From positions 62,001 to 126,000 of the forward strand of contig JBFWVJ010000002.1 in the NCBI GenBank assembly GCA_050246795.1: DNA of 64,000 nt, written 5' to 3'. Source of the DNA: JBFWVJ01 sp050246795 (GTDB lineage Bacteria; Patescibacteriota; Gracilibacteria; JAUYGZ01). Positions 7,430 through 16,252 of this stretch are shown here, one piece after another. A program made the position numbers and the translations under genes. Positions within the stretch are counted from its first letter, which is position 1, and every line of letters begins with the position of its first letter. The notes under the pieces were generated by a model. The model searched no databases, was not told the origin of the DNA, and saw only the letters and a list, made by a program, of their open reading frames with translations.

Positions 7430-7463
7430 ACAAAAGAAGGCGAGGATTGATATCCTCGCCTTC
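7430..7463 (-). terminator. rpsA terminator made of the GGCGAGG hairpin repeat
   Basis: GAAGGCGAGGAT and ATCCTCGCCTTC form a 12-bp stem, followed on the minus strand by CTTTTG. The stem is a copy of the hairpin family seen at 15811-16187, 60530-60581 and inside folP, here used as a terminator just past the rpsA stop. Confidence 0.7.
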
Positions 7464-7473
7464 GTGAGATCTC

Positions 7474-8595
7474 TTATTCTTCCGCAACCGCTTCAGCAGG
7501 CGCCATCTCTGCTGCAGGAGCTGACTGGGCAGCTTTTATAGAAAGTCCGATGCGGTGTTCTTCGAGGTCAACGCTGATAACGACGGCATCGACTTCTTGC
7601 CCCACCTTCACCAATTTGTCGATTTCCTCAACCTTGTCGTGAGAAATCTCAGAAAGGTGAATCAGACCATTGATATCTTTTTCAAGCGTAACAAAGGCTC
7701 CAAAAGTGGTGATTCGATTGATCTTTCCATGGATCCTGGTGCCCACCTGGTATTTCTGAGCGGCCTCGATCCAAGGATCCTTTTGCAGTCGTTTGATGGA
7801 GAGGGAAATCTTTTCTCCTTCCACGCCGATGACCTGGACGTCGACTTTATCGCCGATCTTGCCGAAGTCAGCTGGGTTGCGGACATGTCCCCAGGCGATT
7901 TCTGAAATGTGGACCAATCCTTCGAGACCATCGAAAGCCACGAAGAGACCGAATTTGACGATTCCGGAAATTTTTCCGTGGACGGTGTCTCCCACCTTGA
8001 GTTTTTGCAGTTTTTCAGTGCGATTTTCTTCTTGAGCTGCTCGTTCAGAAAGGATGAGTTTTCCGTTTTCTCGATCAAGAGCGATGATTCGCACTCGGAA
8101 CTTCATGCCGATCAATTTCTGCAGTCTTCGGAGAATTTCCTGAGAGTTTGCTTCATTTACACGAGGGTAGTGTAGAGGAGCGAGCTGGGAAACCGGCAAG
8201 AATCCTTTGATGGAATCGATTTCCAGGAGGAGACCTCCTTTGTTGGCTTCATCGACCTTGACTTCAAAGGTTTCACCCGTCTTGAACATCTTTTCAAATC
8301 GATCCCAAGCGGTGTTTTGAGCAGCTTTACGTAGAGAAAGCACGAAAAATCCTTCTTCGTTTTCGTCTTCTACCACCACGGCCTGGATCTCATCGCCTTC
8401 ACCAACTTTTTCGAAGGTGTTGATACTGTCATGCGTTTCACGGCCGGTGATAATCCCAACCGCTCGTCCATCACAAAGATCGACTAAGCACTTGTTTTTG
8501 GTTTTGTGGAGAATGATTCCTTTGACCAGATCGCCTGGCTTTGGAAACGGGACGGCTTGAGCGTCCTGGAGAACCTGTTGCATATCCATAATCAA
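7474..8595 (-). CDS. rpsA: 30S ribosomal protein S1 (four S1 domains)
   Basis: S1 captures mRNA on the 30S subunit. This 373-residue version has four OB-fold S1 repeats: about 19-89 (PGDLVKGIILHKTKNKCLVD), 107-172, 194-263 (VGDTVHGKISGIVKFGLFVA...LVHISEIAW) and 279-350 (VGTRIHGKINRITTFGAFVT...LIHLSEISHD). The last two carry the canonical GAFV and HISE motifs. The E. coli protein has six; four is common in Firmicutes and CPR. The C-terminus is a short Ala/Glu-rich tail. Three close Met codons (residues 1, 3 and 5) leave the exact start open by up to 12 bp. Confidence 0.95.
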   Translation of the reverse strand: MIMDMQQVLQDAQAVPFPKPGDLVKGIILHKTKNKCLVDLCDGRAVGIITGRETHDSINTFEKVGEGDEIQAVVVEDENEEGFFVLSLRKAAQNTAWDRFEKMFKTGETFEVKVDEANKGGLLLEIDSIKGFLPVSQLAPLHYPRVNEANSQEILRRLQKLIGMKFRVRIIALDRENGKLILSERAAQEENRTEKLQKLKVGDTVHGKISGIVKFGLFVAFDGLEGLVHISEIAWGHVRNPADFGKIGDKVDVQVIGVEGEKISLSIKRLQKDPWIEAAQKYQVGTRIHGKINRITTFGAFVTLEKDINGLIHLSEISHDKVEEIDKLVKVGQEVDAVVISVDLEEHRIGLSIKAAQSAPAAEMAPAEAVAEE

Positions 8596-8763
8596 TTCGA
8601 GTGATCTTTAAGAGTAAAAATGGCTTCTCCACAGCTCCGATCACGAGAGGCATGCTTTGAAGCCAGTCTATTATAAAGAGGAATCGGGTGGTGTAAAGGG
8701 GGAAATAACGTAAAACTTCTAACGAATAACGTAAAAAATCGTTTATTCGTTTTCCGCTTTGCG

Positions 8764-9843
8764 TTATCCGTTAGAACTCGCCAACTTCTGCGCCTGATCC
8801 TCGAGAATCAGGGAATCCACGATGTCATCGAGCTCTCCTTCCATGATCACCGGCAGGTTGGACCAGCTTTTATTGATGCGATGGTCGGTGACGCGATCTT
8901 GGGGAAAATTGTAAGTGCGGATCTTTTCACTGCGGTCACCCGTCCCGATCTGGGCTAGTCGCTGCTCTCCTCGTTCTTTCGCCATTCGTTCTTCTTCCGC
9001 CGCCAAAATACGGGAACGGAGGATTTTCAAGGCCTTGGCTTTATTCTTGATCTGGGATTTTTCATCCTGACAACTGACGACCACTCCCGTAGGAATATGG
9101 GTGACTCGAACGGCACTGTCGGTCGTATTCACACTCTGTCCTCCAGAGCCACCAGAACGGAACACATCGATGCGGAGGTCTTCCGGCTTGATGTCGATGT
9201 CTACTTCTTCAGCTTCTGGCAAGACCGCCACGGTGATCGCACTGGTGTGCACACGTCCTTTGGCTTCGGTCACGGGGACACGCTGAACTCGATGAGTACC
9301 GGACTCAAACTTGAAGATCGAATAAGCTCCATGCCCTTCGACGCGAAAGGAGGCTTCCTTGATCCCTCCCGCTTCCGCATCACTTTTTGAGAGAACTTCG
9401 ACGTGGAAATCCTTTTTTTCCGCAAATCGCATCAACATCCGCATCACTTCAGCGGCGAAGAGGGCCGCTTCTTCACCCCCGGTCCCAGCGCGAACTTCGA
9501 TAATAACGTTTTTGTCATCATTTTTATCTTTTGGCAGCAGGGCAACTTTGATCTCTTCCTCGAGCTGCTCTTTTTGTTCTTTGGCAGCCCTTAGTTCTTC
9601 ACGCGCCATTTCGAGCATTTCGGGATCGTATTCGACTTTGATAAAATCCTCACTTCCCTGGATGGTTTTTAAGCACTGTTCGTACTTCCTTGCCAGGATC
9701 ACTTTTTCTTCCAATGCTGCCCTCCGCTTGGTCAAATCGACATATTTTTTGGGGTCAGAGGCAACGTTCGGATCGAGCAACTCCTGCTCGATATGCTCGA
9801 ATTCTTGGACGATTTTTTGAAGTTTTTCTAGCATGAAGGGCAA
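8764..9843 (-). CDS. prfA: Peptide chain release factor 1
   Basis: RF1 recognises UAA and UAG and triggers peptidyl-tRNA hydrolysis. The catalytic GGQ is in RSGGSGGQSVNTTDSAVR; the codon-reading PxT-type tripeptide is PVT in THRVQRVPVTEAKGRVHTSA, which is the RF1 form rather than the SPF of RF2. The N-terminal coiled-coil domain and the C-terminal DHRINKSW block are also standard. Length 359 matches the family (about 355-360). The ATG at 9834 (MLEKLQKI) is an equally likely start, giving 356 residues. TGA is a stop in this genome, so an RF2 gene is expected elsewhere. Confidence 0.96.
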   Translation of the reverse strand: MPFMLEKLQKIVQEFEHIEQELLDPNVASDPKKYVDLTKRRAALEEKVILARKYEQCLKTIQGSEDFIKVEYDPEMLEMAREELRAAKEQKEQLEEEIKVALLPKDKNDDKNVIIEVRAGTGGEEAALFAAEVMRMLMRFAEKKDFHVEVLSKSDAEAGGIKEASFRVEGHGAYSIFKFESGTHRVQRVPVTEAKGRVHTSAITVAVLPEAEEVDIDIKPEDLRIDVFRSGGSGGQSVNTTDSAVRVTHIPTGVVVSCQDEKSQIKNKAKALKILRSRILAAEEERMAKERGEQRLAQIGTGDRSEKIRTYNFPQDRVTDHRINKSWSNLPVIMEGELDDIVDSLILEDQAQKLASSNG

Positions 9844-9991
9844 TCAAGAGATGTTTTGTAGCAGTATACCCGAACTCTTCTATCGGAGAAAGCCTACTTC
9901 TCGGTTGATCTCTTGGCAAGATGTGGTTGGGAACTCTTGAGAGCCCTCAACAAAAATGATAGGTTCGGTCTATATATCGTTATATATCCTT

Positions 9992-10348
9992 ATGAAAAAA
10001 TTCCTTGTCCTCCTGTTTGCGGCAAGCTTACTGTCCGCATGCAATACTGCTTCTGGGGGTCCGTATGATGCTTTGGCTCAGTGTATGACGAGCAAAGGCA
10101 TCAAGATGTACGGCGCGAACACCTGTCCACACTGTCAGGAACAAAAGAAAGCGTTTAAAGGTTCTTTTGATTTCATCAACTTCATCGAATGCAATGAAAA
10201 TCCTCAGGAATGTCAGAAGGCCGAAATCAAGGCTTATCCGACCTGGGAGATCGATGGAAAAAAGACAGAAGGACGAAAAAGCCTCAGTGAATTGGCAGAA
10301 CTCTCTGGTTGTCCATTGACTGTGGAAGCTCCAAGCAAAGAAGAGTAG
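9992..10348 (+). CDS. Thioredoxin-like lipoprotein with CPHC motif
   Basis: The ATG at 9992 starts a clear lipoprotein signal peptide: MKKFLVLLFAASLLSAC, with lipobox LSAC, so the mature protein is anchored by the lipidated Cys17 outside the membrane. The 118-residue protein has a small thioredoxin fold with redox motif NTCPHCQEQKKAF (about 43-55) and the cis-Pro loop IKAYPTWEIDGK. This matches the thioredoxin-like domain often fused to VKOR-type quinone reductases, so its role may be disulfide formation or isomerisation of exported proteins; the electron partner is not in the window. A 12-codon longer frame exists upstream but would bury the signal peptide. Confidence 0.88.
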   Translation: MKKFLVLLFAASLLSACNTASGGPYDALAQCMTSKGIKMYGANTCPHCQEQKKAFKGSFDFINFIECNENPQECQKAEIKAYPTWEIDGKKTEGRKSLSELAELSGCPLTVEAPSKEE

Positions 10349-10370
10349 ATCCCGATCGCAACCACACGAC

Positions 10371-10428
10371 TCGAACCAGCATGTCATGATCCGTTGCCAC
10401 GGCATGATAGATCTGGTTCGGGTTTTTT
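10371..10428 (+). terminator. Rho-independent terminator of the lipoprotein gene
   Basis: CGAACCAG (10372-10379) pairs with CTGGTTCG (10413-10420), enclosing TCATG/CATGA, and is followed by a T6 run. It ends at the stop codon of the convergent ATPase gene, separating the two units. Confidence 0.8.
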
Positions 10429-12979
10429 AAATGCCCAGGGGATTGCTCGCGGGTCCTGATTCTGATGGCCCTGTGCTCGCGCCGATACGGCGGATGATTT
10501 CCCGGCTGACGAATTCCCTGTCGCGGCCGTATTTGAGCCGAGAAAGCTGGACCAACGCCTCAGCGACCTCTTTATCTGGCTTGTCGTTTGGTGTTTCTTC
10601 CCACCACTTGTAGGTCTTCATACTGAATGGGCGGCTGATGATGTTGTTCACGTTGAGCTTCACGCAGGCGTTGAAACCTTCGAGGTTGATGACATCCGTT
10701 TCGGTGAAGACCGGCGCCATTTCCTTCGCGATGTATTCGGCGTCCTTCGCACCGATCTTGAGGTTCATCATCGTTCCCACGTTCCCGAAGACCGCGTTTT
10801 TGACCTTTTCATCCTTCCCGTCTTTGATGAGCTGATCGATGTACTGATGGGCAATGATCAAGCCCAGCTTATATTTACGAGCTTCCGAGAGAATGGACTC
10901 AAAGCTGTCTGTGATGAAGTTCTGGAATTCATCCACGTAAAGGAAAAAGGGCACACGGGAAGTTTTGTCTGCGATCCGCTGCCTTCTCATCGCTGCCACC
11001 TGGATTTTGTTGACGAAAATCATCCCGAGCAGATTGGCATTGATATCGCCGACCAGACCTTTCGCTAATTTTACGAGCAGGATCTTGTTGCCGTCCATGA
11101 CATCGTCAAACTTAAAAGCGGACTTGGTTTGCCCGATGATATTTCTCATCAGGGTGTTGGTGATAAAGCTTCCGAATTTGGCGGCGAAGTAGGGGATCAT
11201 TTCTTGTTTCTCCCGCTGTCCGGTATTGGCCATTTGGTTCACCCAGAAGCTCTTCACGATGGGGTTTTTCACGTGCTTCACTTTTTCTTGCTGCCAGGCG
11301 TCGTCCGTGAAGAGACGCACGATATCGGTGAGGGCACCTCCGTCGGGGTCTTCCATGAGGGTCAAGCATCCGTTCCGGAAATAGTCCTGAATACGAGGTC
11401 CGAAGATTTCATTCCCGAACATTCCGATCATCATGTTCATGGCCTCCAGCGCGATGAAGTCTTTTTCCTCCGGGGTGTCGGCTTCCAGCATATTCAGACC
11501 GATCGGACGCTCGGTATCGGACGGATCGAACACGATCACATCATCCGCTCTTTCCCGAGGCACCCAGCCGAGGGCCGCTTCGACGAGGTCGCCATGGGGA
11601 TCGACGACACAGAGGCCTTTGCCATTTCGAATATCCTGCTTGATGAGCGATTCCAAAAAGACCGATTTCCCTGTCCCTGTTTGTCCGATGACGTAGAGGT
11701 GACGGAAACGGTCATCGAGCTGCATCGGGATCTCGGTGCGCACTCCACGATGGAGGTTGTACCCCAAAAACAGATCGCCGGATTCCGGGAGGTTGTCTGG
11801 AGGAGGAGTGATACTAAAGCGCTGCCAGGCCAGATTGGGGACGTCATTGTACTTGGCTGCCGGCACATGCCACAGGGAAGCGATTTCATCCGAGCTCATA
11901 ATCATTCGCTTCATCTGGAGCCAAGAGGTGGCATTCCTCCACATCGAACGATAGATGAAGTTCACCAGTAATTTTTTGTAGGAAAAGTACAGCACTTTTT
12001 CAAAGGCGTTTCCTTCCGCAGAATTAAACTGACCAAAGGCGTTTCGGATAATTTCGACGATTTCCCTGGCCTCGTTCATGTTTTTGCTGCTGGCGACCAC
12101 TCGGACCACGGTATCCCATCCCGCGTGGGACGTTTTTTCCCCGATGGCTTTCACAAGCTCTTCGGTTTGCGGATCGGTCCTGTCGGGAGCTTTTTCCGGA
12201 CTCTCGCCACCAACGGTGAAGATATTGACCACCGACCTGATCCAGGTCAGGGGATTGAACCAGCTGAGGATTCCTCCTGATGATTTATTTTTGTAGAGGT
12301 CCTGGATCAAGGACTTGCACTTCTTCTGCCACCCGTCTTCACGAGGACGGATCATGACTTGGATGGCTGCCGAATCGTCTGCCCTGAGCTTGGACATCGC
12401 GTTGAGGATGGCATTCATCGGCTCGGTATTGGTATGCAGATAGGTCTTGATCGGATAGGCGTAGCTTTTTTTGAGGGTTAAGTAGCGGCCATATGCCTGG
12501 GTACCAGCCTTGAAAAGATTGTATTCTTCGACTTCTTCGATGACCGCGGCAGGGTAAAAGGAAGTAATGATTTTTTGAAAGGTCGATTTCTGACTATAGG
12601 GGATGACGACATAGAAATAGATCGACCCTTGGGTAGCAACGATTTCAAAAGAATAAAAGTCCTGTCCGGCGATATAGCGATACCAGAGCCGTTCCGAAGA
12701 CAGTGTGCTGAGGGATTCCAAACACTGGGTCATGATCCCGATCTGCTTGGTGAAATCCTTGGAAGAGCCAAATTGTTCGCCTTCTTCCTCTTTTTCCTGC
12801 TTGCCTTCTTTTTTGGGGACCAGAATCCTCAAAAAAACCATCTCGAGGCTTCTTCTTCGGTTGTAATACCACTCAATAAGGTGTGCCAAAGCCATTATGA
12901 CGACGATGCCGAGAATGATGCCGAAAATGGTCGCGAGGAACGGATGAGCAGCAATCCATTCCATAAGAGAAAAATTCAT
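10427..12979 (-). CDS. Membrane-anchored VirB4/TraG-like (HerA/FtsK superfamily) ATPase
   Basis: An 850-residue protein with an N-terminal membrane helix (residues about 14-34) and a long mixed domain, then a RecA-like motor: Walker A VIGQTGTGKSVFLE (about 432-445), VVDPHGDLVEAALG, Walker B FFLYVDEFQNF (about 675-685) and the sensor-like GLIIAHQYIDQL. This arrangement matches the type IV secretion coupling-type ATPases that are widespread in CPR genomes. These act on DNA or protein export, or on type IV pilus-like machines, at the inner membrane. No other secretion gene is adjacent, so the substrate is unknown. The short C-terminal tail is Ser/Pro-rich. Confidence 0.85.
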   Translation of the reverse strand: MNFSLMEWIAAHPFLATIFGIILGIVVIMALAHLIEWYYNRRRSLEMVFLRILVPKKEGKQEKEEEGEQFGSSKDFTKQIGIMTQCLESLSTLSSERLWYRYIAGQDFYSFEIVATQGSIYFYVVIPYSQKSTFQKIITSFYPAAVIEEVEEYNLFKAGTQAYGRYLTLKKSYAYPIKTYLHTNTEPMNAILNAMSKLRADDSAAIQVMIRPREDGWQKKCKSLIQDLYKNKSSGGILSWFNPLTWIRSVVNIFTVGGESPEKAPDRTDPQTEELVKAIGEKTSHAGWDTVVRVVASSKNMNEAREIVEIIRNAFGQFNSAEGNAFEKVLYFSYKKLLVNFIYRSMWRNATSWLQMKRMIMSSDEIASLWHVPAAKYNDVPNLAWQRFSITPPPDNLPESGDLFLGYNLHRGVRTEIPMQLDDRFRHLYVIGQTGTGKSVFLESLIKQDIRNGKGLCVVDPHGDLVEAALGWVPRERADDVIVFDPSDTERPIGLNMLEADTPEEKDFIALEAMNMMIGMFGNEIFGPRIQDYFRNGCLTLMEDPDGGALTDIVRLFTDDAWQQEKVKHVKNPIVKSFWVNQMANTGQREKQEMIPYFAAKFGSFITNTLMRNIIGQTKSAFKFDDVMDGNKILLVKLAKGLVGDINANLLGMIFVNKIQVAAMRRQRIADKTSRVPFFLYVDEFQNFITDSFESILSEARKYKLGLIIAHQYIDQLIKDGKDEKVKNAVFGNVGTMMNLKIGAKDAEYIAKEMAPVFTETDVINLEGFNACVKLNVNNIISRPFSMKTYKWWEETPNDKPDKEVAEALVQLSRLKYGRDREFVSREIIRRIGASTGPSESGPASNPLGI

Positions 12980-13098
12980 GCTTTTTGGGCGCTTTAAATC
13001 GTAGCTGAGTATAGCAAGAAGTCAGCTTATTGTAGCAAGAAAATGATGATTTTTCAATGATAGCGGGGGTGGGGATAGTGGGAAAGGGGGGGCGGGGA

Positions 13099-13134
13099 AG
13101 GGGCGTAAGGGGCGTAAGGGGCGTAAGGGGCGTA
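13099..13134. repeat. Tandem repeat of a GGGGCGTAA unit
   Basis: Four copies of GGGGCGTAAG/GGGCGTAG lie in the 270-bp spacer between the ATPase gene and tRNA-Ser. The surrounding spacer is purine-rich and holds no other visible feature. Confidence 0.85.
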
Positions 13135-13250
13135 GGGATGGAATTGGTAGCTGGTGAGTTCGGGGTTGTGTGTTGGGAATTGGAACCAATATCAAAAACA
13201 GAATTGATAATTTTTTTCTTCCTCTCTATACTCGTCGGGCAGCTTTGTAC

Positions 13251-13343
13251 GGAAGGGTACTCAAGTGGCTGAAGAGGCGGCTTTGCTAAAGCTGTAGGGG
13301 GACGAAAGTTCCCGCGAGGGTTCGAATCCCTCCCCTTCCGCCA
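13251..13343 (+). tRNA. tRNA-Ser (anticodon GCT), CCA encoded
   Basis: Acceptor GGAAGGG (13251-13257) pairs with CCCTTCC (13333-13339); discriminator G, then CCA. The anticodon stem CGGCT/AGCTG encloses loop TTGCTAA, giving anticodon GCT (codons AGC, AGT). A long variable arm (GGGGGACGAAAGTTCCC region) and T-loop TTCGAAT complete a class II tRNA of 93 nt. Confidence 0.95.
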
Positions 13344-13410
13344 TTCCGTTGATAGTTTATGGTTTATAGCTGAACGATGATTGTTATCTATCAACCATCA
13401 GCTCTCAACT

Positions 13411-14388
13411 ATGAACCAGGTTTTTTTCTTCACCGGTGACAATGCGACCGAGCTTCAGGAGAAGCTCAGGTTTTGGCAGCAGGAATTTATCAAGAAGCAT
13501 ACCGACTCGAATCTTGAAGTCTTTGACGAAGTGACCCAGGAGAAGATTCCCCAGATCGCGAACGCCTTGGAAAGCACGCCCTTCCTCGCGGAAAAAAGGA
13601 TGGTGATCCTTCGCGGTTTTCCGTTCTCAGCGGACGTGAAGCGAAAGGTCGAAACCGAGTCCTTGGAAGAAGTCTTGAAATCGCTTCCGGACAGCACGCT
13701 GGCGATTTTCGTCAGTCCGAATCCAGACAAGCGCTCCCGATTTTACAAGTGGCTGAATACCCATGCCAAAAAAGAGGAGTTTCTCTCGCCAAAAGGCAGG
13801 GAAATCGTGTCTTGGATCCAGCAGAAATTCCAGCGCCATCAAAAAGCAGTTACTCCACGGGGGGCAGAAACCCTGGCTTTCTTTTGTGGAGACGACCTCA
13901 ATCGGCTCTTTCAAGAAATAGAGAAGCTTTCTTTGCTGGAGGCAGCGTCATTTGATGAAAAGGCGATCGAGCAATATGTGACGCCGCATCCAGAAGCGAA
14001 GATTTTTAAAGCTTTGGATTTGGTGGGGAATATCCCTCCCGAACAGTTACTGAAAGTGTTCCATCAGCTGATGACCAGTGGGGAAGACGGCATGATGGTT
14101 TTTTATATGATCGTTCGTCAATTTAGACTCCTTGTCCAGATAAAGTCCCTGCAGGAGGGAAGACTACCGAGGGACGTGATCCAAAAGAAAATGAAACTCG
14201 CTCACTTTCAAATAGGAGCATTTATGAAGCAATCTGAGCGTTTTCGTCTTGAAACTTTGAAAAGGGCCTATCGAGCCCTCACGGAAATCGAATACCAGAT
14301 CAAAACGGGAAAAACCCCTACTGCTTCAGACCAGTCAGGACTGTTGCAGCTCAGAATTGATCAATTTTTGTATTCACTTTATGAATAA
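13411..14388 (+). CDS. holA: DNA polymerase III delta subunit
   Basis: Clamp-loader subunit that opens the beta clamp. The 325-residue protein from ATG 13411 (MNQVFFFTGDNATELQEKL) has the delta N-terminal AAA-like domain, including a strand-plus-FTGDN opening, the EDLxF-like VILRGFPFS region (about 70-78), TLAIFVSPNPDKRSRFYKWL and the central motif GRLPRDVIQKKMKLAHFQ preceding the helical C-terminal collar domain. A TTG 30 bp upstream also opens the frame but lies in a repeat tract (TCAACCATCAGCTCTCAAC). Sequence identity to well-known HolA proteins is modest, as is usual for this subunit. Confidence 0.82.
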   Translation: MNQVFFFTGDNATELQEKLRFWQQEFIKKHTDSNLEVFDEVTQEKIPQIANALESTPFLAEKRMVILRGFPFSADVKRKVETESLEEVLKSLPDSTLAIFVSPNPDKRSRFYKWLNTHAKKEEFLSPKGREIVSWIQQKFQRHQKAVTPRGAETLAFFCGDDLNRLFQEIEKLSLLEAASFDEKAIEQYVTPHPEAKIFKALDLVGNIPPEQLLKVFHQLMTSGEDGMMVFYMIVRQFRLLVQIKSLQEGRLPRDVIQKKMKLAHFQIGAFMKQSERFRLETLKRAYRALTEIEYQIKTGKTPTASDQSGLLQLRIDQFLYSLYE

Positions 14389-14602
14389 TTTATTTGTTCA
14401 TATTTGAGGAAATTTTCCCAAGATTTCAGTCCCCAGCATCGTGAGAATATTGGCTTTTTCACGGCACTCTTTTTCACATTTCACTTGAATAAGTTTTCCT
14501 ATCATGTATAAATCATGTGTACGAATGAACAATTGACCAAGAACAAATGACATTTGACTCCAGCTGTCACATGTCAAAGGTCACCTGTCACCTGCAATCT
14601 CT

Positions 14603-15181
14603 ATGCTCAAAGAACTCTTTAGTTCTAACACTCGAGTAAAGCTCCTGACCGCCTTCCTCTCTTCGCCTGATGAAGAATTTTTTATACGCGAATTGACGAG
14701 AAAGCTGAATGAGCAAATAAACTCAATCCGGAGAGAACTGAACAATTTGAAAAAAATCGGACTTCTCAAGAGCCGCTCAAAAAACCGAAAGAAATACTAT
14801 TACGTCAATGAAGACTTTTTGATCATTGACGAACTTCGATCCATCATTCACAAATCAACCGACCCCAAGAAAGAACTGGTGAAAAAAATGCAACGACTGG
14901 GGGATATTTCCCTCGTCATCTTTTCCGGGATTTTTGTCGACAAGAAGAATAAGGCCCTCGATCTGCTGGTCATCAGCAATGTGAGCAAGGAGGACCTGAG
15001 TGACTTTTTGAATACGGAAATCAAAGAGGGGAGAGATGTTAAATTTGGCATCCTCACGAAAGAGGACTTCCTTTACCGACTCCGACTCAACGATAAATTT
15101 ATCATTGACATGCTGAAGGACCCTGATAATATCGTTGGGCTCAATAAATTGAAGGGTCAGGTCAGTAAGTTTTTAAGCTAA
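14603..15181 (+). CDS. Winged-helix DNA-binding protein with nucleotidyltransferase-like C-terminus
   Basis: A 192-residue protein. Residues 1-75 form an ArsR-like winged helix: NTRVKLLTAFLSSPDEEFFI, then RELTRKLNEQINSIRRELNNL as recognition helix and KYYYVNEDFLI as the wing. The C-terminal part (about 95-190) resembles the degenerate nucleotidyltransferase-like domain common behind such helices in CPR and archaea (VIFSGIFVDKKNKALDLLVIS, VKFGILTKEDFLYRL), with D-L rather than an intact GS-D-D centre, so catalysis is unlikely. Probable transcription regulator; its target is unknown. A TTGAAT/TATAAA-like promoter lies about 100 bp upstream. Confidence 0.65.
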   Translation: MLKELFSSNTRVKLLTAFLSSPDEEFFIRELTRKLNEQINSIRRELNNLKKIGLLKSRSKNRKKYYYVNEDFLIIDELRSIIHKSTDPKKELVKKMQRLGDISLVIFSGIFVDKKNKALDLLVISNVSKEDLSDFLNTEIKEGRDVKFGILTKEDFLYRLRLNDKFIIDMLKDPDNIVGLNKLKGQVSKFLS

Positions 15182-15238
15182 ACAAGCCACGAAACACACC
15201 CTCGCCTGCTCATCGAGAATATTTTAAATGTCTCCCTT

Positions 15239-15799
15239 ATGCACGCCGCACTCGAACTGATCGCGAAGTCCAGCACCCAAACTAACCTTCCTTCTTTTAA
15301 GGTAGGACAGACCGTGCGGATCCATCAACGAATTAAGGAAGGCGACAAACAACGTGTTCAGGTTTTTGAAGGGATTATCATCAAAACTGGACAAGGAACC
15401 GGGATTAACGGAACGATTACCGTTCGGAAAGTAGTTGATGGAGTAGGAGTAGAAAGAGTCTTTCCTATCCACTCTCCATTAATCGCTAAGGTAGAAATTA
15501 CCAAGGAAGCAAAAGTACGACGAAGTAAGCTCTATTTCCTCCGAGAACGGTCTGGAAAGTCAGCTCGTATGAAGACGACCGTCCTGGAAGGACAAGTGTT
15601 TCAACCAACTCGCTATAAAGAAGAAGTTCCAGCAGAAGAAGTCGTTGCAGAGATGCCAGCCGCTGAAGCTGAGCCGCCGGCGGAAGCACCTGCTCAAGAA
15701 GCTCCAGTAGCTGCGGAAGCAGCTCCCGAGGCTCCAGCAGTGGAGCAAGCACCGGTGGAAGCCGTTGCTGAAGAGGCGGCCCCAGCAGAACAAAAATAA
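15239..15799 (+). CDS. rplS: 50S ribosomal protein L19 with Ala/Glu/Pro-rich extension
   Basis: L19 sits at the subunit interface. The first about 112 residues are canonical: VGQTVRIHQRIKEGDKQRVQ, VFEGIIIKTGQGTGINGTIT, GVGVERVFPIHSPLIAKVEI and RRSKLYFLRER. The last 60-70 residues (from about 125) are a low-complexity tail of PAEE, AEAEPPAEAPAQEAP and related repeats that standard L19 (about 115 aa) lacks. Similar acidic Ala/Pro tails occur on several CPR ribosomal proteins. It is followed at 12 bp by a strong hairpin terminator. Confidence 0.95.
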   Translation: MHAALELIAKSSTQTNLPSFKVGQTVRIHQRIKEGDKQRVQVFEGIIIKTGQGTGINGTITVRKVVDGVGVERVFPIHSPLIAKVEITKEAKVRRSKLYFLRERSGKSARMKTTVLEGQVFQPTRYKEEVPAEEVVAEMPAAEAEPPAEAPAQEAPVAAEAAPEAPAVEQAPVEAVAEEAAPAEQK

Positions 15800-15810
15800 T
15801 TGTTTCCCAG

Positions 15811-15840
15811 AAGGCGAGGATGGACATCCTCGCCTTTTTT
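15811..15840 (+). terminator. rplS terminator (GGCGAGG hairpin family)
   Basis: AAGGCGAGGATG and CATCCTCGCCTT form a perfect 12-bp stem with a 2-base centre, followed by T4-6. It is the first of seven related hairpins in a row. Confidence 0.85.
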
Positions 15841-15844
15841 GTTT

Positions 15845-16200
15845 CCGCCTTCTCGGCGGTCTGTGGCGAGGATATCGATCCTCGCCTTCGGTATATATGA
15901 TGGCACCGCCTCTCGGCGGACTGTGGCGAGGATATCGATCCTCGCCTTCGGTATATATGATGGCATCGCCTCTCGGCGGACTGTGGCGAGGTTATCCAAC
16001 CTCGCCTTCGGTATATATGGATGGCACCACCTCTCGCGGGTCTGTGGCGAGGATATCGATCCTCGCCTTCGGTATATATGATGGCACCGCCTCTCGGCGG
16101 ACTGTGGCGAGGTTATCCAACCTCGCCTTCGGTATATATCATGGCACCACCTCTCGCGGGTCTGTGGCGAGGATATCGATCCTCGCCTTCGGGTGTGTAC
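15845..16200. repeat. Six-copy, 60-bp-period tandem hairpin array
   Basis: Six units with period 60-61 bp. Each holds a 22-bp hairpin (at 15865, 15925, 15985, 16046, 16106 and 16166) with arms GGCGAGG/CCTCGCC, followed by TTCGGTATATATGATGGCA and a second, smaller CCGCC/GGCGG hairpin. Two versions of the stem alternate: GGAT...ATCC and GGTT...AACC, so both sides of the stem change together. The array fills the spacer between rplS and the pyruvyl transferase gene. There are no unique spacers, so it is not CRISPR. Confidence 0.93.
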
Positions 16201-16252
16201 CATTGGAACCGGCTCATAAAATTATGCTACTCTGTCTGGGTCTTTCATTCCC

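Noticed and set aside
15845..16200. CRISPR-like array after rplS
   Set aside because: The units are contiguous 60-bp hairpin repeats; there are no unique spacers, no leader and no cas genes.
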